Source of the DNA: Arcobacter siniprincipis
Lineage (GTDB): Bacteria > Campylobacterota > Campylobacteria > Campylobacterales > Arcobacteraceae
Direction: 5' to 3'
NCBI RefSeq assembly: GCF_048571125.1
Contig: NZ_CP182343.1
Span: 434,001 to 498,000 of the forward strand
Length of the DNA stretch: 64,000 nucleotides
In this document: positions 62,845 to 64,000 of the stretch, one piece after another
Position numbering within the stretch: the first letter of the stretch is position 1
How the letters are laid out: each line of letters opens with the position of its first letter
Notes under the pieces: model-generated
What the model saw: only the letters and a program-made list of their open reading frames with translations
Databases searched by the model: none
What the model was told of the DNA's origin: nothing
Translations under genes and position numbers: made by a program

Positions 62845-63512
62845 GAACCTTTATATGGTATTGGATCTTTTGAATTTGCTTGTTCAAATCCATTTAATCG
62901 CAATCTACAAGAATCACAAACTCCACAAGCTTCTTTTTCTTCCTTATAACAAGACCAAGTAAGCTCAAGTGGAACATTTAGTTTAAGAGCTTTTTTTACA
63001 ATCTCACTTTTGTGAAGTTTAACTAAAGGAGTTTTAATATTTATATGTGTTGCTTCTTTTGTCCCTTCATTAATTGCATTTTTAATTTGATTAATAAATG
63101 AATCTGTACAATCAGGATACCCACTACTATCTTCTTCAACAACTCCAATAAACATTGCTTCTGCATTCTCTTTTTCTGCAATTGCAGCTGCAATTGAAAG
63201 AAAAATACCATTTCTAAATGGTACATAAGTAACGGGAACTCCGGGTTTAACCCCATCAATTGGAACATCGATATTGGCATCTGTTAGTGCACTTGCTCCA
63301 ATTTGTGTGAAAAATGGAATATCAATTTCATATTTATTTTTCACTTTTAAATCTTCACAAACATCTCTAAATGCTTTTAATTCTCTGTTCTGTGTTCTTT
63401 GTCCATAATTAAAATGAACAGCAATTATTTCATATCCTTCATTTTTAGCAATATATGAAGCAAGTGTAGAATCCATGCCTCCACTTAAAATACAAATAGC
63501 TTTTTTACTCAT
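62841..63512 (-). CDS. queC: 7-cyano-7-deazaguanine synthase
   Basis: ATP-dependent enzyme forming preQ0 from carboxydeazaguanine. The 223 residues hold the PP-loop SGGMDST at 10-16, a VPFRNGIFLSIAAA block, and four zinc cysteines near the C terminus (WSCYKEEKEACGVCDSCR). Operon order queC-queD-queE gives the complete path to preQ0 after GTP cyclohydrolase, which is not in the window. Confidence 0.94.
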   Translation of the reverse strand: MSKKAICILSGGMDSTLASYIAKNEGYEIIAVHFNYGQRTQNRELKAFRDVCEDLKVKNKYEIDIPFFTQIGASALTDANIDVPIDGVKPGVPVTYVPFRNGIFLSIAAAIAEKENAEAMFIGVVEEDSSGYPDCTDSFINQIKNAINEGTKEATHINIKTPLVKLHKSEIVKKALKLNVPLELTWSCYKEEKEACGVCDSCRLRLNGFEQANSKDPIPYKGS

Positions 63513-64000
63513 AAGTTATATAGTCCTTTTTTTCATCGCAAAAGAATTTCCAATTTATTGGAATAACTTTTACTTCTTGCTTTTTATTTAGTTTTGATAC
63601 ATTTTCATCTAAAACAATAAATGAATTACATTCACTTAAAATAGATACCATTCCAGGGCTTTTTTTATCAGAAGGAGTGAAGTTTTCTCCGTTAAAGAAG
63701 CCTGGAATAAAAGTAAATTTCCCTTTTTTATTTATTAAATCATCACTTATTTTTGTATAAATAAAGTTATGATAAAAATCTTTTGCTCCAATTAATTTTT
63801 GAATAATTATTTTCCCAAGCATTTCAAAAATCAAAGCAGAGGCTAGAGGATTACCTGGTAAATTTAAAATAAAAGTATCTTTTATTTTACCAAAAATTGT
63901 AGGTTTACCTGGCTTTGCATATACTCCATCAAATAAAGTTTCTAAACCAACTTGTGTAAATGATTCTCGTGTAAAATCAGCTTCTCCCACTGATACTCCA
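63505..64000 (-). CDS. moeA: molybdopterin molybdenumtransferase, partial
   Basis: C-terminal part of MoeA, which inserts molybdate into molybdopterin; the gene runs out of the window at 64000. Reading through the edge, the motif G-V-S-V-G-E-A-D-F is the MoeA/MogA GG-V-S-x-G-x-x-D signature, so the GTG at 63990 is a valine codon and not a start. NLPGNPLASALIF and the C-terminal domain IV follow. It overlaps queC by 8 bp. Confidence 0.85.
   Translation of the reverse strand, partial: GVSVGEADFTRESFTQVGLETLFDGVYAKPGKPTIFGKIKDTFILNLPGNPLASALIFEMLGKIIIQKLIGAKDFYHNFIYTKISDDLINKKGKFTFIPGFFNGENFTPSDKKSPGMVSILSECNSFIVLDENVSKLNKKQEVKVIPINWKFFCDEKKDYITYE

Noticed and set aside
63505..63990. A complete small gene starting at GTG 63990
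   Set aside because: The reading frame continues to the window edge with the MoeA GG-V-S-V-G signature, so this is the truncated end of moeA.
1..64000. CRISPR arrays, rRNA or tRNA genes, transposases, phage genes
   Set aside because: None seen: no regularly spaced repeats, no cloverleaf sequence in the gaps, no recombinase or transposase motif in any frame.

Overview
This is an AT-rich chromosomal window from a Campylobacterota (Epsilonproteobacteria) genome, most likely Arcobacteraceae. The evidence is a Wolinella-type diheme fumarate reductase (frdCAB), a cbb3 oxidase operon followed by a DUF4006 gene, an epsilonproteobacterial major porin, and blocks whose gene order (as I recall it) matches Campylobacter jejuni: M23 peptidase-lpxC-tsaB-like-thrB-ylxR-infB-rbfA-rimP, and serA-rpsA-ispH-aroA-pheT-pheS-HIT. 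I see no rRNA, tRNA, CRISPR array, insertion sequence or prophage, and no gene-free stretch longer than 300 bases.

Region 1 (1-14,100, all on the minus strand) is a fumarate/aspartate respiration island. aspA makes fumarate from aspartate and dcuA exchanges C4-dicarboxylates. A chemoreceptor with an amino-acid-type dCache sensor follows. Then come two copies of frdCAB around one class I fumarase gene. The two copies form a 3,509-bp direct repeat (5238-8746 and 10427-13935) in which I see no difference, but their upstream regions are unrelated. Transcription therefore runs frdC2A2B2-fum, then, after a terminator, frdC1A1B1.

Region 2 (14,188-23,465, mostly plus strand): trxB-dapB-purF-radical SAM gene, a convergent LysR regulator, then uvrD-like helicase-truB-ispE-smpB.

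Region 3 (23,579-30,843, plus strand): ccoNOQP, DUF4006, a previously easy-to-miss 30-residue membrane microprotein, a TPM-like periplasmic protein whose signal-peptide codons contain a textbook intrinsic terminator, a FixH-like protein and an AddB-type Fe-S nuclease.

Region 4 (30,839-35,062, minus strand): prfB, a monoheme cytochrome c, the major porin with a structured leader, folB and plsY.

Region 5 (35,165-48,134, plus strand): nadA-nadC, a DHH phosphoesterase, an M23 peptidase, lpxC, tsaB-like, thrB, ylxR, infB, rbfA, rimP, a LysE-type exporter and ribD, with an unusual run of TTG start codons. It ends with an apparently accessory DUF2971 gene followed by a compact structured element.

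Region 6 (48,148-64,000, minus strand except a HIT gene): efp, serA, rpsA, ispH, aroA, pheT, pheS; then moeA (cut by the window edge)-queC-queD-queE (queuosine precursor pathway)-fabG-acpP-fabF-accA (fatty acid synthesis).

Start codons were moved from the longest possible frame for trxB, ccoN, the radical SAM gene, lysR, rpsA and the DUF2971 gene because a ribosome binding site or family alignment favours the later start. All functional calls rest on recognising motifs by eye; no database search was run.
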